Shown: piece by piece, positions 26,629-36,588 of the stretch
Layout: every line of letters begins with the position of its first letter
Numbering within the stretch: position 1 is the first letter of the stretch
DNA from: Streptomyces sp. AC1-42W
Lineage (GTDB): Bacteria; Actinomycetota; Actinomycetes; Streptomycetales; Streptomycetaceae
Assembly: GCF_003248355.1 (NCBI RefSeq)
Contig: NZ_QKWY01000001.1
Location: forward strand, 1,074,001 to 1,138,000
Direction of reading: 5' to 3'
DNA length: 64,000 bases
Program-made: the position numbers and the translations under genes
The notes under the pieces: generated by a model
Databases searched by the model: none
What the model was told of the DNA's origin: nothing
What the model saw: only the letters and a program-made list of their open reading frames with translations

Positions 26629-27084
26629 TCAGACCGGGCGGTGCGGGAGGGCGCCCGGCTGCTGCGGGGGGTGGGGCGCGGGGGTGGGCCGCGGGGCCCG
26701 TGCGAGGGCCCGGTCGACGAGTTCGCCGATCCGGGAGCCGGCCCGGCGGCCCTCCAGATGGAGCCGGCCGACGTTGATCCGGTCCTCGGCCAGCAGGGTG
26801 AGGACGGCCTGTGAGCCGGCCGCGTACGTCGCGATGTAGCCGGACTCGCCGCGTACGAGCAGTTCCCGGAAGCCGTCGCGGCCGGTGGCCGCGGTCATCC
26901 GGACGGCGACGCCGAGCGCGGCGGCGGTCAGCGCGGCGACGCCCTCGGCCTCCACCCCCGGCGTGTCATGGGCCAGGACCAGGCCGTCCGTGCTGGCCGC
27001 CAGCGCGCCGGAGAGAAGCGGAACCCGGGCCCGTAACCGCTGGAGCTCGGCCAGGACGTCCTGCGTTTCGGCCTCGGACACCAT
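26629..27084 (-). CDS. roadblock/LC7-domain protein (second)
   Basis: 151 residues. Roadblock core from about residue 20 (VPLLSGALAASTDGLVLAHD, VAALTAAALGVAVRM, LLVRGESGYIATYAAG), then a Pro-rich tail. The ATG at 27084 has AAGGAGA upstream. It resembles MglB/CvnB-type dimers but no partner GTPase is near. It lies 38 bp behind the DUF4388-like gene. Confidence 0.82.
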   Translation of the reverse strand: MVSEAETQDVLAELQRLRARVPLLSGALAASTDGLVLAHDTPGVEAEGVAALTAAALGVAVRMTAATGRDGFRELLVRGESGYIATYAAGSQAVLTLLAEDRINVGRLHLEGRRAGSRIGELVDRALARAPRPTPAPHPPQQPGALPHRPV

Positions 27085-27122
27085 CAGCTGTCTCCTTCCG
27101 GCACGCGTTCTGAGCGCGCGTA

Positions 27123-27899
27123 TCACAGGGCCTCCAATGCGTCTCGGAGCCGGCGCAGCAGGGCGACGTCGGGGTCGGCCGTGACCTCGGGAAGCGCGAT
27201 CCGGTTCGCCTCCGGCGCCCGTTCCGGGACCGGTTCGACCAGTCCGGCGGCCGTGAGGCGCCGCAGGTCCACCAGGATGTGGAACGCGGACCTGCCCAGC
27301 TCCTGTGCGATGCCGGTGGCCGTACGCACTTCGTCCACGCACTCCAGGACGCGGCGCCGGCCCACCGGCACGGGCGCGTCGGCCGGGCGGCCCGTCCGGC
27401 GCAGCGGCGCCGTGTCCACGGCCGGGTCCGGCCAGATCCGGTCCAGCAGCTCCCGGCGCCGCAGCGTCTCGCGCTGCACGGCGTCCACCGGGACCGGGCG
27501 CACCGGGCCGATCCAGTGCGCCACGCCGTAGCGGAAGCGCGCCGGGGTCCTGGTCGGGGCGAGGGCGAAGAAGGCGGCGTCGTACAGGGCACCCAGATGG
27601 CACAGCTCCAGCGCGCCGCCCGGCACCCGGCCGCTGTCCACGAGATACCGCCCGACCCGCTGCCCGGCCCCCGCCTCGGCGACCGCGTCCCACCAGCCCT
27701 CGTGGCGCAGCGCGCCGCTGCGGGTGAGCAGGACGTCGATGCCGGGGGTCGCCGGGCTCTCGGCGTGGACGACCTCGCCGTCCGCGAGGTACAGCGTGCC
27801 CCGGTCCCGCATCAGGGCGCCGGTGGCGCGTTCGGCGGCGAGGCGCTGGAGCATGGGGGAGAGGACGGTGGCGGTGTCGTCCGCGAGGGCGGCGGTCAC
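27123..27899 (-). CDS. DUF4388/PATAN-like protein
   Basis: 258 residues. The first 90 match the PATAN/DUF4388 pattern (ATGALMRDRGTLYLADGEVVHAES, then a LLTRSGALRHEGWW segment), a domain linked to signalling proteins that also use roadblock folds. A C-terminal winged-helix-like part (TATGIAQELGRSAFHILVDLRRLTAAGLVEPV) suggests DNA or protein binding. The GTG at 27899 forms a 4-base overlap with the upstream roadblock gene. Function unknown. Confidence 0.72.
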   Translation of the reverse strand: MTAALADDTATVLSPMLQRLAAERATGALMRDRGTLYLADGEVVHAESPATPGIDVLLTRSGALRHEGWWDAVAEAGAGQRVGRYLVDSGRVPGGALELCHLGALYDAAFFALAPTRTPARFRYGVAHWIGPVRPVPVDAVQRETLRRRELLDRIWPDPAVDTAPLRRTGRPADAPVPVGRRRVLECVDEVRTATGIAQELGRSAFHILVDLRRLTAAGLVEPVPERAPEANRIALPEVTADPDVALLRRLRDALEAL

Positions 27900-28288
27900 G
27901 CGAGGACCAGCCGTTCGGCGATCTCGCCCAGGCGTATCCGGGCCAGCGCCAGATTGCCCTCCGCGCGGTCGAGCCAGAGGTGGAGGAAGACGCTGCTGTC
28001 GAACTCCGTCGCCACGAAGCGCAGGACGTGGTAGCCGGTGCGCGTGGTGACGAGGACGTCCTCGACCGGGGGAGCGCTCCCGGCCTCGGGTAACCCCTCG
28101 GCGAACGCGGGCTGTTCGGCCGCCATCCGGGCCACCTCGGCCGTCTCGGCGGCGGTCGCCTCGTGGTCGCCGTTGGGCGATTCGCCGATGGTGCCGAGGG
28201 CGAGACCGCTGGTCCAGTCGACGACCGCGGCGCCCCTGGCACCGGGCAGTCGCATGACGTCGAGCAGGCACTCGTCGATTCCGGGCAC
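27896..28288 (-). CDS. roadblock/LC7-domain protein (first)
   Basis: 130 residues with the roadblock pattern ARGAAVVDWTSGLALGTIGE, a variable loop with Pro/Glu, and VEDVLVTTRTGYHVLRFV. First gene of the four-gene set; a stop/start overlap couples it to the DUF4388-like gene. It closely parallels the third roadblock protein in layout, suggesting duplication. Confidence 0.84.
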   Translation of the reverse strand: MPGIDECLLDVMRLPGARGAAVVDWTSGLALGTIGESPNGDHEATAAETAEVARMAAEQPAFAEGLPEAGSAPPVEDVLVTTRTGYHVLRFVATEFDSSVFLHLWLDRAEGNLALARIRLGEIAERLVLA

Positions 28289-28455
28289 GCGTATTCCCCT
28301 CCGGCACGGTGTTCGGCTGTGACCCAGAGGTTACGCATCGTGCTCGCTCCGGGTGGGGGTTCTGGCATTTTCCATCGGTACATGCGGGCGGTTGCCGGAG
28401 AATGCGCCGCCGCGAAACGGACGGAACGGCTCCAAGGGGTCTGCGGCCGGGCCTG

Positions 28456-28484
28456 TTGACTGGAGGTATTCAGCCGCCCAAGAT
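28456..28484 (+). promoter_or_regulatory. hut promoter
   Basis: TTGACT (28456-28461), 17-base spacer, CAAGAT (28479-28484), about 75 bp upstream of hutU. The -35 element is good, the -10 moderate. The predicted start point falls inside the adjoining palindrome. Confidence 0.5.
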
Positions 28485-28502
28485 GTGAATAGAAAGTTCA
28501 CA
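28484..28502 (+). promoter_or_regulatory. palindromic operator at the hut start point
   Basis: TGTGAA-TAGAAAG-TTCACA: perfect 6-bp arms with a 7-base spacer, overlapping the -10 end and predicted transcription start. The position suggests a repressor site for the histidine-utilisation genes; the regulator is not in the window. Confidence 0.55.
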
Positions 28503-28557
28503 GTCGGTACGGACGGCACGACGGCACGACCGTCGCAGTCGCGAGGAGGCATCCGCC

Positions 28558-30234
28558 ATGTCAGGACCCCGCCCCGTACGGGCGCCGCGCGGTACGGAAC
28601 TGAGCGCCCTGGGCTGGCAGCAGGAAGCCGCCCTGCGGATGCTCCAGAACAACCTCGACCCCGAGGTCGCCGAGCACCCCGACAAGCTCGTCGTCTACGG
28701 CGGCACCGGCAAGGCGGCCCGCGACTGGCGCTCCTTCGACGCGATGGTCCGTACGCTGCGCACGCTCAAGCAGGACGAGACGATGCTCGTCCAGTCCGGC
28801 CGCCCGGTCGGCGTCATGCAGACCCACGAGTGGGCGCCCCGGGTGCTGATCGCCAACTCCAACCTGGTCGGCGACTGGGCGAACTGGGAGGAGTTCCGCC
28901 GCCTGGAGGCGCTCGGACTCACCATGTACGGCCAGATGACCGCCGGTTCCTGGATCTACATCGGCACCCAGGGCATCCTCCAGGGCACCTACGAGACCTT
29001 CGCCGCCGTCGCCGCGAAGCTGAGTTCAATGGGTAAAGGGGTCGGCGGCACCCTGGCCGGCACCATCACCCTGACCGCCGGACTCGGCGGCATGGGCGGC
29101 GCCCAGCCGCTCGCCGTGACCATGAACGACGGCGTCGCCATCTGTATCGACTGCGACCCGCGCGCCATCGAACGCCGCATCGAGCACCGCTACCTGGACG
29201 TGAAGGCCGACTCCCCGGAGCACGCCCTCCAGCTCGCCGTCGAGGCCCGCGACGCCCGCCGCCCGCTCTCCATCGGCCTCCTCGGCAACGCTGCCGAACT
29301 GCTGCCCCGGCTGCTCGCCGAGGGCGCCCCCATCGACATCGTCACCGACCAGACCAGCGCGCACGACCCGCTCTCCTACCTCCCGGCCGGCGTCGACTTC
29401 GACGACATGGCCTCCTACGCGGCCGAGAAGCCCGCCGACTTCACCCTGCGGGCCCGCGAGTCGATGGCCCGGCACGTCGAGGCCATGGTCGGCTTCATGG
29501 ACGCCGGCGCGGAGGTCTTCGACTACGGCAACTCCATCCGGGGCGAGGCCCAACTCGCCGGATACGAGCGCGCCTTCGACTTCCCCGGCTTCGTACCGGC
29601 CTACATCCGGCCGCTGTTCTGCGAGGGCAAGGGCCCGTTCCGCTGGGCGGCGCTGTCCGGCGAGGCGTCCGACATCCACAAGACGGACAAGGCGCTGCTC
29701 GAACTCTTCCCGGAGAACGAGTCCCTGCACCGCTGGATCAGGATGGCCGGCGAGCGCGTCCACTTCCAGGGCCTGCCCGCCCGCATCTGCTGGCTCGGCT
29801 ACGGCGAACGCGACCGGGCCGGCGAGCGCTTCAACGACATGGTGGCGAGCGGCGAGCTGGCGGCCCCGCTGGCGATCGGACGCGACCACCTGGACTGCGG
29901 CTCCGTCGCCTCCCCGTACCGCGAGACCGAGGCCATGCTCGACGGCTCCGACGCGATCGCCGACTGGCCGCTGCTGAACGCCATGGTCAACGTGGCGTCC
30001 GGGGCGTCCTGGGTCTCCCTGCACCACGGCGGCGGCGTCGGCATGGGCCGCTCCGTCCACGCCGGACAGGTGACCGTCGCGGACGGCACGGAGCTGGCCG
30101 GCGAGAAGATCCGCCGGGTCCTCACCAACGACCCGGGCATGGGCGTCATCCGGCACGTGGACGCGGGCTACGACATCGCCGACTCCGTCGCCGAGGACAA
30201 GGGCGTGCGCGTCCCGATGCGGGAGGACGCGTGA
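28558..30234 (+). CDS. hutU: urocanate hydratase
   Basis: 558 residues, the standard urocanase length. It converts urocanate to 4-imidazolone-5-propionate using NAD+ as an electrophilic cofactor. Conserved stretches are visible: [50 protein letters not shown], the Rossmann part [18 protein letters not shown] and [21 protein letters not shown] precedes the ATG. It heads the hut operon and overlaps the next gene by 4 bases (GTGA). Confidence 0.97.
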   Translation: MSGPRPVRAPRGTELSALGWQQEAALRMLQNNLDPEVAEHPDKLVVYGGTGKAARDWRSFDAMVRTLRTLKQDETMLVQSGRPVGVMQTHEWAPRVLIANSNLVGDWANWEEFRRLEALGLTMYGQMTAGSWIYIGTQGILQGTYETFAAVAAKLSSMGKGVGGTLAGTITLTAGLGGMGGAQPLAVTMNDGVAICIDCDPRAIERRIEHRYLDVKADSPEHALQLAVEARDARRPLSIGLLGNAAELLPRLLAEGAPIDIVTDQTSAHDPLSYLPAGVDFDDMASYAAEKPADFTLRARESMARHVEAMVGFMDAGAEVFDYGNSIRGEAQLAGYERAFDFPGFVPAYIRPLFCEGKGPFRWAALSGEASDIHKTDKALLELFPENESLHRWIRMAGERVHFQGLPARICWLGYGERDRAGERFNDMVASGELAAPLAIGRDHLDCGSVASPYRETEAMLDGSDAIADWPLLNAMVNVASGASWVSLHHGGGVGMGRSVHAGQVTVADGTELAGEKIRRVLTNDPGMGVIRHVDAGYDIADSVAEDKGVRVPMREDA

Positions 30235-31472
30235 CACCCGCACCCTCCGGCTTCCGGACCATGTGGGCCGAACTGGCCCCCATCGGCCTGCACGCCGGCA
30301 GCGGAGGATACCGGCGCTACGCCTGGACCGGGGCCGACACCGACTGCCGGGCCTGGTTCCGCGAACAGGGCGAGGCACGCGGGCTGACCGTCGAGACCGA
30401 CCGCAACGGCAACCAGTGGGCCTGGCTCGGCGACCCCCTCGCCGGGGACGCCGTCGTCACCGGCTCCCACCTGGACTCCGTACCGGACGGCGGCGCCTTC
30501 GACGGGCCGCTCGGCGTCGTCTCCTCGTTCGCCGCGCTCGACGAACTGCGCCGCCGGGGCGCCACGTTCACCAGGCCGCTGGCCATCACCAACTTCGGCG
30601 ACGAGGAGGGCGCCCGCTTCGGCCTCGCCTGCGTCGGCTCCCGGCTCGCCGCCGGACAGCTGACCGCCGAGGCCGCGCACCGGCTGCGCGACGCGGACGG
30701 CGTCACCCTCCCGCAGGCCATGTCCGCCGCCGGACACGACCCCGACGCCATCGGCCCCGACCCCGAACGGCTCGCCCGGATCGGCGCCTTCGTCGAACTC
30801 CACGTCGAGCAGGGCCGCGCCCTGGACCTCTCCGGCGACCCGGTCGGCATCGCCTCCGCCATCTGGCCGCACGGACGCTGGCGGTTCGACTTCCGGGGCG
30901 AGGCCAACCACGCGGGCACCACCCGGCTCACCGACCGCCGCGACCCGATGCTCACCTACGCCGAGACCGTCCTCGCCGCCCGCCGCGAGGCCGAACTCGC
31001 CGGCGCCCTCGCCACCTTCGGCAAGGTCGCCGTCGAGCCCAACGGGGTCAACGCCATCCCCTCCCTCGTACGCGGCTGGCTCGACTCCCGCGCCGCCGAC
31101 CAGGACACCCTGGACACCGTCGTCGCCGCCGTCGAACGGGCCGCCCGGGAACACGCCGACCGGGCCGGCATCGACCTCGACGTCGTCCGCGAGTCGTTCA
31201 CGCCCGTCGTCGAGTTCCGGCACGCCCTGCGCGACGAGCTGGGCACCCTGCTGGAGAAGTCCGCCCGCGGCACCGGCCGCCCGGTCCCCGTGCTCGGCAC
31301 CGGCGCCGGACACGACGCGGGTATTTTGTCCGCCTCCGTGCCGACCGCCATGCTGTTCGTACGGAACCCGACCGGGGTCTCGCACTCACCGGCCGAACAC
31401 GCCGCCGAGGACGACTGCGCCGCCGGGGTCACCGCACTCGCCGACGTACTGGAAGGTCTCGCGTGCCGCTGA
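30231..31472 (+). CDS. M20-family amidohydrolase (allantoate/N-carbamoyl amino acid hydrolase-like)
   Basis: 413 residues. Dimetal site motifs of the AllC/HyuC group: [18 protein letters not shown], the Glu-Glu pair [17 protein letters not shown], and a C-terminal GAGHDAG. Family enzymes hydrolyse N-carbamoyl or N-formyl amino acids and allantoate. Sitting between hutU and hutF, with no hutG in the cluster, it may hydrolyse N-formyl-L-glutamate, the HutF product, to glutamate and formate. That is an inference from context. GTG start within the hutU stop; its end overlaps the hutF start by 10 bases. Confidence 0.85.
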   Translation: MTPAPSGFRTMWAELAPIGLHAGSGGYRRYAWTGADTDCRAWFREQGEARGLTVETDRNGNQWAWLGDPLAGDAVVTGSHLDSVPDGGAFDGPLGVVSSFAALDELRRRGATFTRPLAITNFGDEEGARFGLACVGSRLAAGQLTAEAAHRLRDADGVTLPQAMSAAGHDPDAIGPDPERLARIGAFVELHVEQGRALDLSGDPVGIASAIWPHGRWRFDFRGEANHAGTTRLTDRRDPMLTYAETVLAARREAELAGALATFGKVAVEPNGVNAIPSLVRGWLDSRAADQDTLDTVVAAVERAAREHADRAGIDLDVVRESFTPVVEFRHALRDELGTLLEKSARGTGRPVPVLGTGAGHDAGILSASVPTAMLFVRNPTGVSHSPAEHAAEDDCAAGVTALADVLEGLACR

Positions 31473-32848
31473 CGACGGAGGCGACGGGCGCGCCCGTCAC
31501 CGAGACGTACTGGCTCTCCCACGCCTGGCTCGGCACCCATGTCGAGCCGGGCGTCGCCCTGGACGTGGCCGACGGGCGGATCGCCCGCGTCCGCACCGGC
31601 GTCGACACCGCGCCGCCCGGCGCCACCGCGCTGCGCGGCCTCACCCTGCCGGGCCTGGCCAACACCCACTCGCACGCCTTCCACCGCGCCCTGCGCTCCA
31701 CCGTCCAGGTCGGCTCGGGCACCTTCTGGACCTGGCGCGAGACCATGTACCAGGTCTCCTCCCGGCTCGACCCCGACAGCTACTACGCGCTCGCCCGCGC
31801 CGTGTACGCAGAGATGGCGCTCGCCGGCATCACCGCCGTCGGCGAATTCCACTACCTGCACCACGGCCCCGGCGGCACCCCCTACGACAACCCCAACGCC
31901 ATGGGCGAGGCCCTGATCGAGGCCGCCCGCGCCGCCGGCATCCGGATCACCCTCCTCGACACCGCCTACCTCTCCGCCGGATTCGGCACCGGCCCCGACG
32001 ACCACCGCGCCCCCGACCACCACCAGGCACGCTTCAGCGACGGCACCGCCGACGCCTGGGCCGAACGCGCCGCCGGACTCAGGGGCGACGACCACGCCCT
32101 CATCGGCGCCGCCGTCCACTCCGTCCGAGCGGTCCCGGCCGCCCAGCTCGCCACCGTCGCCCGCTGGGCCGAGGAACGGCGAGCCCCCCTGCACGTCCAC
32201 CTCTCCGAGCAGACCGCCGAGAACGACGCCTGCCTCGCCACCCACGGACGCACCCCCACCCGGCTCCTCGCCGACCACGGCGTCCTCGGACCGCGCACCA
32301 CCGGCGTCCACAACACCCACCTCACCGACGAGGACATCGCCCTCATCGGCGCCACCTCCACCGGCACCTGCATGTGCCCCACCACCGAACGCGACCTCGC
32401 CGACGGCATCGGACCCGCCGCCGCCCTCCAGCACGCCGGCTCCCCGCTCTCCCTCGGCAGCGACAGCCACGCGGTGATCGACCTCTTCGAGGAGGCCCGC
32501 GCCATGGAGTTGAACGAACGGCTGCGCACCCGCCGGCGCGGCCACTGGACCGCCGCCGCCCTGCTCCGCGCCGCCTCCGCCGACGGCCACGCCGCGCTCG
32601 GCCGGCCCGGCGCGGGCGTCCTCGAAGCGGGCGCCCCGGCCGATCTGGTGACCGTCGCCCTCGACTCCGTCAGGACAGCCGGACCCGTGCCCCGGCTGGC
32701 AGCGGAGACCGCCGTATTCGCAGCCTCCGCGGCCGATGTCCGCCACACCGTGGTGGCGGGCCGCCACCTCGTACGCGACGGCCGGCACACACTGGTCGAC
32801 GACGTCCCCCGAGCACTGGCCCAGGCCATCGGCGCGCTGCGCCCGTAG
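31463..32848 (+). CDS. hutF: formimidoylglutamate deiminase
   Basis: 461 residues of the amidohydrolase superfamily. Metal-binding [11 protein letters not shown], catalytic [21 protein letters not shown] and [15 protein letters not shown] are all present. It removes ammonia from N-formimidoyl-L-glutamate to give N-formylglutamate, so histidine is degraded by the two-step deiminase route. The GTG at 31463 has GGAAGG 6 bases upstream and overlaps the previous gene. Confidence 0.93.
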   Translation: MPLTTEATGAPVTETYWLSHAWLGTHVEPGVALDVADGRIARVRTGVDTAPPGATALRGLTLPGLANTHSHAFHRALRSTVQVGSGTFWTWRETMYQVSSRLDPDSYYALARAVYAEMALAGITAVGEFHYLHHGPGGTPYDNPNAMGEALIEAARAAGIRITLLDTAYLSAGFGTGPDDHRAPDHHQARFSDGTADAWAERAAGLRGDDHALIGAAVHSVRAVPAAQLATVARWAEERRAPLHVHLSEQTAENDACLATHGRTPTRLLADHGVLGPRTTGVHNTHLTDEDIALIGATSTGTCMCPTTERDLADGIGPAAALQHAGSPLSLGSDSHAVIDLFEEARAMELNERLRTRRRGHWTAAALLRAASADGHAALGRPGAGVLEAGAPADLVTVALDSVRTAGPVPRLAAETAVFAASAADVRHTVVAGRHLVRDGRHTLVDDVPRALAQAIGALRP

Positions 32849-32931
32849 AAGCCGTCCGGCACATCCCCCGAGCAGCCGGCCCGGCGGACGACAGCCCCCG
32901 GCCTCCCCCACGCAAGGAGAGCAGCCCCCCG

Positions 32932-34119
32932 ATGACGACGACCGCCCTCACCCACATCTCCGCCCTGGTCACCAACGACCCCTCCCTCGGTGACGGCTCC
33001 CCCCTCGGGCTGATCCAGGACGCGGCCGTCGTCATCGAGGGCGACCGCGTCGTCTGGACCGGTGCGTCCGGCAAAGCACCCGCCACCGACAACGCCGTCG
33101 ACGCGGGCGGCCGGGCCGTGATCCCCGGCTTCGTCGACTCCCACTCCCACCTGGTCTTCGCGGGCGACCGCACCCAGGAGTTCAACGCCCGCATGTCCGG
33201 CCGCGCCTACAGCGCGGGCGGCATCCGCACCACCGTCGCCGCCACCCGCGCCGCCACCGACGAACAGCTCTCCGCCAACGTCGCCCGCTACCTCGCCGAG
33301 GCGCTGCGCCAGGGCACCACCGTCCTGGAGACCAAGTCCGGCTACGGCCTGACCGTCGAGGACGAGGCCCGCGCCCTGCGCATCGCCGCCCGCCACACCG
33401 ACGAGGTCACCTTCCTCGGCGCCCACATCGTCTCCCCGGACTACGCCGACGACCCGGCCGGCTACGTGGACCTGGTCACCGGCCCGATGCTCGACGCCTG
33501 CGCCCCGCACGCCCGCTGGATCGACGTCTTCTGCGAGCGCGGCGCGTTCGACGGCGACCAGGCGCGCGCCATCCTCACCGCGGGCCTCGCGCGCGGCCTG
33601 CGCGCCCGCGTCCACGCCAACCAGCTCGGCCACGGCCCAGGCGTCCGGCTCGCGGTGGAGCTCGGCGCCGCCTCGGCCGACCACTGCACCCACCTGACCG
33701 ACGCGGACGTGGACGCCCTCGCCCAGTCGGACACCGTCGCCACCCTGCTGCCGGGCGCCGAGTTCTCCACCCGCGCCACCTGGCCGGACGCCCGCAGGCT
33801 GCTCGACGCGGGCGCCACCGTCGCGCTCTCCACGGACTGCAACCCGGGCTCCTCGTTCACCTCGTCGATGCCGTTCTGCGTCGCCCTGGCGGTGCGGGAC
33901 ATGGGTATGACCCCGGACGAGGCCGTCTGGTCCGCCACGGCGGGCGGCGCGGCGGCCCTGCGCCGCGACGACGTCGGCCGGCTCGCTCCGGGCGCCCGCG
34001 CCGACCTGGTCCTGCTGGACGCGCCGAGCCACGTCCACCTCGCGTACCGGCCGGGCGTGCCGCTGGTGCGCGGCGTGTGGCGGGCCGGGGAGCGCGTGGT
34101 GGCCCCGTACGGCGGCTGA
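32932..34119 (+). CDS. hutI: imidazolonepropionase
   Basis: 395 residues, amidohydrolase fold: metal motif [34 protein letters not shown] and the metal-binding Asp in [16 protein letters not shown]. It hydrolyses 4-imidazolone-5-propionate to N-formimidoyl-L-glutamate. AAGGAGA precedes the ATG. Last gene of the hut operon, followed by a very strong terminator shared with the convergent sigma factor gene. Confidence 0.97.
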   Translation: MTTTALTHISALVTNDPSLGDGSPLGLIQDAAVVIEGDRVVWTGASGKAPATDNAVDAGGRAVIPGFVDSHSHLVFAGDRTQEFNARMSGRAYSAGGIRTTVAATRAATDEQLSANVARYLAEALRQGTTVLETKSGYGLTVEDEARALRIAARHTDEVTFLGAHIVSPDYADDPAGYVDLVTGPMLDACAPHARWIDVFCERGAFDGDQARAILTAGLARGLRARVHANQLGHGPGVRLAVELGAASADHCTHLTDADVDALAQSDTVATLLPGAEFSTRATWPDARRLLDAGATVALSTDCNPGSSFTSSMPFCVALAVRDMGMTPDEAVWSATAGGAAALRRDDVGRLAPGARADLVLLDAPSHVHLAYRPGVPLVRGVWRAGERVVAPYGG

Positions 34120-34126
34120 CGCGACG

Positions 34127-34167
34127 GACGGGAAGGGCCCGCCCCGAGGGGGCGGGCCCTTCCCGTC
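34127..34167. terminator. bidirectional terminator between hutI and the sigma factor gene
   Basis: Perfect 19-bp stem GACGGGAAGGGCCCGCCCC with its complement and a 3-base loop (34146-34148), between convergent genes. Confidence 0.9.
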
Positions 34168-34179
34168 GGTGGAGGAGCC

Positions 34180-35085
34180 TCACTCGTCCAGCGTCAGACC
34201 CTTGCGCAGCTTGACCAGCGTGCGCGAGAGCAGTCTGGACACGTGCATCTGCGAGATGCCCAGCTCCTCGCCGATCTCCGACTGCGTCATGTTGGCGACG
34301 AACCGGAGCGAGAGGATCTTGCGGTCCCGGCCCGGCAGCGCGGCGATGAGCGGCTTGAGGGACTCGACGTACTCGATGCCTTCGAGGCCGTGGTCCTCGT
34401 AACCGATCCGGTCGGCCAGCGCGCCCTCGTGCTCGTCCTCGTCGGGCGTGGCGTCCAGCGAGCTGGCGGTGTACGCGTTGCTCGCGGCCATGCCCTCCAC
34501 GACCTCGTCGTGGCCGAGGCCAAGGCGGTCGGCGAGCTCGCCCACGGTGGGCGCCCTGTCGAGCTGCTGGGCGAGCTCGTCGCCCGCCTTGGCCAGGTCG
34601 AGCCGCAGCTCCTGCAGGCGGCGCGGGACGCGCACGGACCAGCTGGTGTCGCGGAAGAAGCGCTTGATCTCGCCGATGATGGTCGGCATCGCGAAGGTCG
34701 GGAACTCGACCCCGCGGCTGAGCTCGAAGCGGTCGATCGCCTTGATGAGGCCGATCGTGCCGACCTGGACGATGTCCTCCATCGGCTCGCTGCGGGAGCG
34801 GAACCGGGACGCGGCGAACTTGACCAGGGCCAGGTTCAGCTCGACGAGGGTGTTGCGTACGTACGAGTACTCCGGCGTGCCCTCGTCGAGGGCTTCGAGC
34901 CGGGCGAAGAGCGTCTTCGACAGGGCCCTGGCGTCCAGCGCCCCCACCTCGGTGTAGGGCGGGATCTCGGGCAGCCCCTCAAGGCCGTCGAGCCCGTCGG
35001 GCGCTTCGGTGTCTGATGCGGTGTGTCCCTGGGGACATGCTGACGGCGCGTCGTGGGTACGCGGTACGTCGAGCCGGGGCGACAT
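34180..35085 (-). CDS. sigI: SigB/SigF-family RNA polymerase sigma factor (SigI-like)
   Basis: 301 residues. Region 2 is visible as NLALVKFAASRFRSR and MEDIVQVGTIGLIKAIDRFE, region 3 as LQELRLDLAKAGDELAQQL, and region 4 HTH as MTQSEIGEELGISQMHVSRL. The ATG at 35085 has GGAGGAG upstream. Such factors drive stress and developmental genes and are held by a HATPase anti-sigma factor that is released by an anti-anti-sigma. Both partners lie divergently next door. The symbol follows the syntenic S. coelicolor sigI-arsI-prsI set as I remember it. Confidence 0.88.
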   Translation of the reverse strand: MSPRLDVPRTHDAPSACPQGHTASDTEAPDGLDGLEGLPEIPPYTEVGALDARALSKTLFARLEALDEGTPEYSYVRNTLVELNLALVKFAASRFRSRSEPMEDIVQVGTIGLIKAIDRFELSRGVEFPTFAMPTIIGEIKRFFRDTSWSVRVPRRLQELRLDLAKAGDELAQQLDRAPTVGELADRLGLGHDEVVEGMAASNAYTASSLDATPDEDEHEGALADRIGYEDHGLEGIEYVESLKPLIAALPGRDRKILSLRFVANMTQSEIGEELGISQMHVSRLLSRTLVKLRKGLTLDE

Positions 35086-35373
35086 GTGGTCTCCTCCATC
35101 GTTCTCGGCATATGGCTGCCGATGCCCATACGTGTTCCTGCGGTGAAGCGGCGCCTCCGAAGCCGGTCGTGTCGTTTTGGGGGTCCCTCTACCCTTACCC
35201 GCTCGCCACCGCCCGGTACAACCGCCAATTGACGCTATATGTCCGGTTTGTTGAGGTCTTCCGCTACCGCGTGGCGCAGGGAACGCGTACTGTTCCAAGA
35301 ACATCAGTGACAACTGGCACGCATCCGTGGATGTGGTGATGCGGACAGTGACGAGCGATGAAGAGGGACGGGC

Positions 35374-35742
35374 ATGGACCGCGGGACGGTCGGCAGTGCG
35401 AACCGGGGTCGGCTTCAGGTCGAGGCCCGGACCGAGGGGCCCAGCGAGGTGGTGACGCCGGTCGGTGAGCTCGACCACCACACGGCGGATCTGCTGCGCG
35501 AGCCGCTGGAGAGCGCGGTCGAGCAGGGGCGCGCGCGCCTGGTGGTCGACTGCTCGCGACTCGACTTCTGTGATTCCACCGGGCTGAACGTGCTGCTCGG
35601 TGCGCGCCTCAAGGCGGAGGCAGCCGGGGGAGGGGTTCATTTGGCCGCGATGCAGCCGGTGGTGGCTCGGGTCTTCGAGATCACGGGCGCCGAGGCGGTG
35701 TTCACCGTCCATGCCTCGCTCGCCGAGGCCCTGGAGACCTGA
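35374..35742 (+). CDS. arsI: STAS-domain anti-anti-sigma factor (ArsI-like)
   Basis: 122 residues, one STAS domain. The phosphorylatable serine is in DFCDSTGLNVLL, preceded by the strand VVTPVGELDHHTADLLREPL. In its unphosphorylated form it should bind the anti-sigma factor and free the sigma factor. It is divergent from the sigma gene across a 288-bp gap (35292-35302 holds GTTC-CAA-GAAC) and 246 bp upstream of the anti-sigma gene. The anti-sigma factor is also its expected kinase. Confidence 0.86.
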   Translation: MDRGTVGSANRGRLQVEARTEGPSEVVTPVGELDHHTADLLREPLESAVEQGRARLVVDCSRLDFCDSTGLNVLLGARLKAEAAGGGVHLAAMQPVVARVFEITGAEAVFTVHASLAEALET

Positions 35743-35880
35743 CCGGACTCCTCCCCGGCCGCACGGGTCCGGTCGCGCGAGTTACGCGATCGGCGAAGGG
35801 CCGGGGGGTGTCGTCGCCGTTCGGCCGGGCAGGAGATCTTCCGGCGAGCCCGTTCGGTCCGGCCTTCCGTGCCCGTGCGG

Positions 35881-35955
35881 TTCCTGTATCAGTGTCCGTA
35901 TCGGTATGCGTACTCGTATCTGTTCAATCGTTTCAATCGTTCGTATCTGTCCAAT
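35881..35955 (+). repeat. AT-richer repeat cluster upstream of the anti-sigma gene
   Basis: TCGTATCTGTTCAAT at 35914-35928 recurs as TCGTATCTGTCCAAT at 35941-35955, 27 bases start to start, with TTTCAATCG between and further CGTATC-like units upstream. The block is poor in G+C compared with its surroundings and ends about 33 bp before the ATG at 35989. It may be an operator or promoter array. Confidence 0.6.
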
Positions 35956-35988
35956 GGCGACATGGTGAATCGGTGAGGTGAAGCGCTG

Positions 35989-36498
35989 ATGAGCACCACC
36001 CGGCAGCATCCGCCGGGCGACCTCGGCCGCGAGCCGGAGGGCGCGGGCGTTTCCTCCGCCGAGCCCGTTCGGCCGGACGGGGCCGCCGACCGGCAGTGGC
36101 GCACGCTGTCGTTGCGGGAGGCCACCGGCATCGTGCCGACGGCCCGTGATTTCGCCCGCCAGGCGCTGCACGACTGGGGCTGGCTCCCCGCGTCCAGCGC
36201 CGACCGCCGCGCCGCCGCGGAGGACGTCCTGCTCGTCGTCTCCGAGCTGGTCACCAACGCCTGCCTGCACGCGGGCGGCCCCGACGAGATCCGGATCGCC
36301 CGCAGCCCCAAGGTGCTGCGCGTGGAGGTCGCGGACGGCGGCGCGGGCCAGCCCGCGCCGCGTACGCCGCACCGGGCCGGGCGGCCCGGCGGACACGGCA
36401 TGTTCATCGTCCAGCGGCTCTGCCTGGACTGGGGCGTCGTACGGGTGCCGGGTGAGCCCGGCAAGATCGTCTGGGCGGAGCTGGCCGCCCCGGCGTGA
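35989..36498 (+). CDS. prsI: HATPase-type anti-sigma factor / serine kinase (PrsI-like)
   Basis: 169 residues, GHKL fold: N-box ELVTNACLHAGG, G1 VADGG and G2 GRPGGHGMFIVQRL. A 30-residue disordered N-terminus precedes it. It should bind the neighbouring sigma factor and phosphorylate the STAS partner, giving a partner switch. Its expression may be separated from the STAS gene by the 246-bp repeat-bearing gap. It is followed by a 24-bp terminator stem. Confidence 0.86.
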   Translation: MSTTRQHPPGDLGREPEGAGVSSAEPVRPDGAADRQWRTLSLREATGIVPTARDFARQALHDWGWLPASSADRRAAAEDVLLVVSELVTNACLHAGGPDEIRIARSPKVLRVEVADGGAGQPAPRTPHRAGRPGGHGMFIVQRLCLDWGVVRVPGEPGKIVWAELAAPA

Positions 36499-36520
36499 CC
36501 CCGCCACCGCACCGGCCGTA

Positions 36521-36573
36521 ACGCGAAAGAGGGGCCGCCGCACCATTCCGGTGCGGCGGCCCCTCTTTCGCGT
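36521..36573. terminator. bidirectional terminator after the anti-sigma gene
   Basis: Perfect 24-bp stem (36521-36544 and 36550-36573, arm beginning ACGCGAAAGAGGGGCC) with loop ATTCC, between convergent genes. It carries an AAA/TTT tract near its base. Confidence 0.92.
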
Positions 36574-36588
36574 ACGGGGACCGTCCGG

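Noticed and set aside
26159..28288. A complete conservon (CvnABCD)
   Set aside because: No histidine-kinase-like CvnA, DUF742 or GTPase gene is present.
35881..35955. CRISPR-like short repeat array
   Set aside because: Only two imperfect 15-mers with irregular spacing and no cas genes; more likely regulatory.
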